Assembly (NCBI GenBank): GCA_030674155.1
Contig: CM060318.1
Location: 90,070,631-90,125,630 of the forward strand
DNA: 55,000 nucleotides
Source of the DNA: Stramonita haemastoma
Taxonomy: Eukaryota; Mollusca; Gastropoda; Neogastropoda; Muricidae
Reading direction: 5' to 3'
Positions 54,152 through 55,000 of the stretch are shown here, one piece after another. Within the stretch, counting starts at the first letter, position 1. Every line of letters begins with the position of its first letter. The notes under the pieces were generated by a model, which saw only the letters and a list, made by a program, of their open reading frames with translations, had not been told where the DNA came from and did no database searches. The position numbers were made by a program, and so were the translations under genes.

Positions 54152-54660
54152 ATCTTTTCAGTGGGCTTCCGGTATTCCCTGGTGGCGCCAATCTCCTCTC
54201 CAGGTCTCCATTAGGGATGCACCAGCCCCTCAGTCCTTTAGGCCTGCCAGCAGGGTACTTCAGTCTTCCCTATTTTACCCATAGCTGGAAGGCTGGTGCG
54301 TGGGCACCAGGGCGTATCCACACCACGGTGGGCCATGTGTGCCACAAGTTAATGGGGCCAGCTTTCCTCCCTGACCCAGTTATACTGAAGGGTACTGGGT
54401 CGCGCTATGAGTAGCAAGCTCAGTGAGAACAGGGAAGGTGTTGCTACCGGCACAGTAATGTAGGAGAGGCCATTGCAAGTGACCACCTGTCGGTTACTAG
54501 ACAGGGGCCCCCTTGGTGATCACTACACCTGGAAAGGAGAGGCAAAATGTTTTGCGCATTCACTTTCCTTAGGGAGAGCGGGACGTTGTAGCACCAGACC
54601 TCAACCCTGCCACAGGGGGTACAGTATCAATACCGACACCCCCACCCCTGGACAAACTAT
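54152..54660 (-). other. RTE copy C 5' leader
   Basis: GC-richer sequence (in + view TTCCCTGGTGGCGCCAATC, CACCAGCCCCTCAGTCC, GGCACCAGGGCGTATCC, TACACCTGGAAAGGAGAGG) upstream of the ORF, absent from copy B, which starts at its ORF. Probably the 5'UTR and internal promoter region of the divergent RTE subfamily; the 5' boundary is uncertain. Confidence 0.5.
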
Positions 54661-54669
54661 ACGTCCACC

Positions 54670-54990
54670 CTTATGTTCGACACATTTGGCTGCTTTGTTG
54701 TCATTCATACCCATGTTAGTTTGTATTTCTATTATTTTTGTATGTATGATGAGTATGTTACTGTCTTGAGTTTGTTATCTTGTGAGATTCTGTTTGGATA
54801 AAAATCCCCATTAATTTTATTTTTAAACCAAGGTTGATTTTTGTCTTTGATTGTTTTAGAAGTCAATTTTCTTGAATTTTTTTGTAAGGGCAGGGTGAAA
54901 AAATGTTGTGTAAACTTAATCTTTTACCCTCAATAAAGATCATTTTGATTGACTTGACTATGACTTGACTTGACTTGACTTGACTTGACA
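54670..54990 (+). mobile_element. Retroelement 3' end with (TTGAC)n tail
   Basis: T-rich sequence ending TACCCTCAATAAAGATCATTTTGA, with AATAAA, then TTGACTTGACTATGACTTGACTTGAC repeats and CA at the window edge. This is the form of a LINE or SINE 3' terminus in + orientation; the tail unit resembles that at 15223-15255 in reverse. No coding sequence is attached. Confidence 0.6.
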
Positions 54991-55000
54991 CACACACACA

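Larger units (their letters stand above)
51728..54660 (-). mobile_element. RTE LINE copy C, mosaic of two subfamilies
   Basis: Minus-strand RTE with a short (GAGT)-type tail (+ strand CACTCTCACTCAG at about 51737). From 51745 to 53729 it is nearly identical to RTE copy B; only scattered single-base differences are visible. From 53730 upward it is a clearly different RTE subfamily: N-terminal endonuclease part (53740-54151) and a 5' leader to about 54660. The central endonuclease (VYAP, GDWN, IDY and SDH boxes) is missing at the joint. Other breaks: a one-base deletion near 53215 and a nonsense change (Glu to TAA) near 53148. Confidence 0.88.

Overview
This window looks like intergenic DNA of a large, repeat-rich metazoan genome, most likely a lophotrochozoan and probably a marine mollusc (gastropod-like). 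That guess rests on the mix of LINE families (RTE, L2/CR1-like with SGNH-esterase ORF1, I-like with a C-terminal zinc finger, Tx1/L1-like, Rex1-like), on a SINE core with a CCTTCGGATAAGAC-type motif that I associate with molluscs, and on very dense GT, CT, GATA and GACA microsatellites. I see no host protein-coding gene, rRNA, CRISPR array or prokaryotic feature. Nearly all real coding sequence is retrotransposon-derived and mutated. Many long open frames are translated microsatellites or antisense shadows.

Layout. 1-4.0 kb: an old RTE element (+) ending in a (GATA)n tail, interrupted by a SINE and by an L2 fragment. 4.0-5.65 kb: a roughly 650-bp unit repeated three times. 5.8-6.2 kb: a ~90-bp minisatellite. 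6.7-7.8 kb: L2 (-). 7.86-8.03 kb: a tRNA-like SINE. 8.05-12.5 kb: an ORF1-only LINE derivative (-) with an SGNH-type ORF1 and no ORF2, itself interrupted by a 1,194-bp ORF-bearing retroelement with a perfect 14-bp target duplication. 12.5-15.8 kb: 3' ends of further LINEs and microsatellites. 15.8-19.0 kb: Tx1/L1-like and Rex1-like remnants.

19.3-29.6 kb is a stack of dated insertions. A LINE fragment received a short LINE (16-bp target duplication). Next to it lies a 5'-complete-looking LINE (20437-29604) whose ORF1 opens with a 2A-like motif. That LINE was split by an RTE insertion (13-bp target duplication), and the RTE was split inside its endonuclease by a 1,487-bp TG...CA element with a 4-bp target duplication, best read as a solo LTR.

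29.7-36.4 kb: a CR1-like LINE with a nearly readable EN-RT ORF2; its 3'UTR carries a second putative solo LTR (1,839 bp). 36.4-39.8 kb: microsatellites and unassigned DNA. 39.8-43.5 kb: another CR1-like LINE (-), meeting head-to-head a + strand composite at 43.5-48.1 kb. The composite joins SGNH-ORF1/EN/RT of one LINE, the C-terminus of an I-like LINE, and an RTE 3' end with a (GATA)n array, with no tails at the joints. 49.2-51.3 kb: a longer L2 (-). 51.7-54.7 kb: a second RTE (-), nearly identical to the 21.5-26.1 kb copy over RT but with a clearly different 5' third, so it is a mosaic. The window ends in a LINE/SINE 3' end with a (TTGAC)n tail.

No functional gene network is present. What the sequence records is insertion order, 3'-tail sharing between elements, chimera formation and microsatellite seeding by retrotransposons. 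All clade names come from motif recognition by eye, without database searches.
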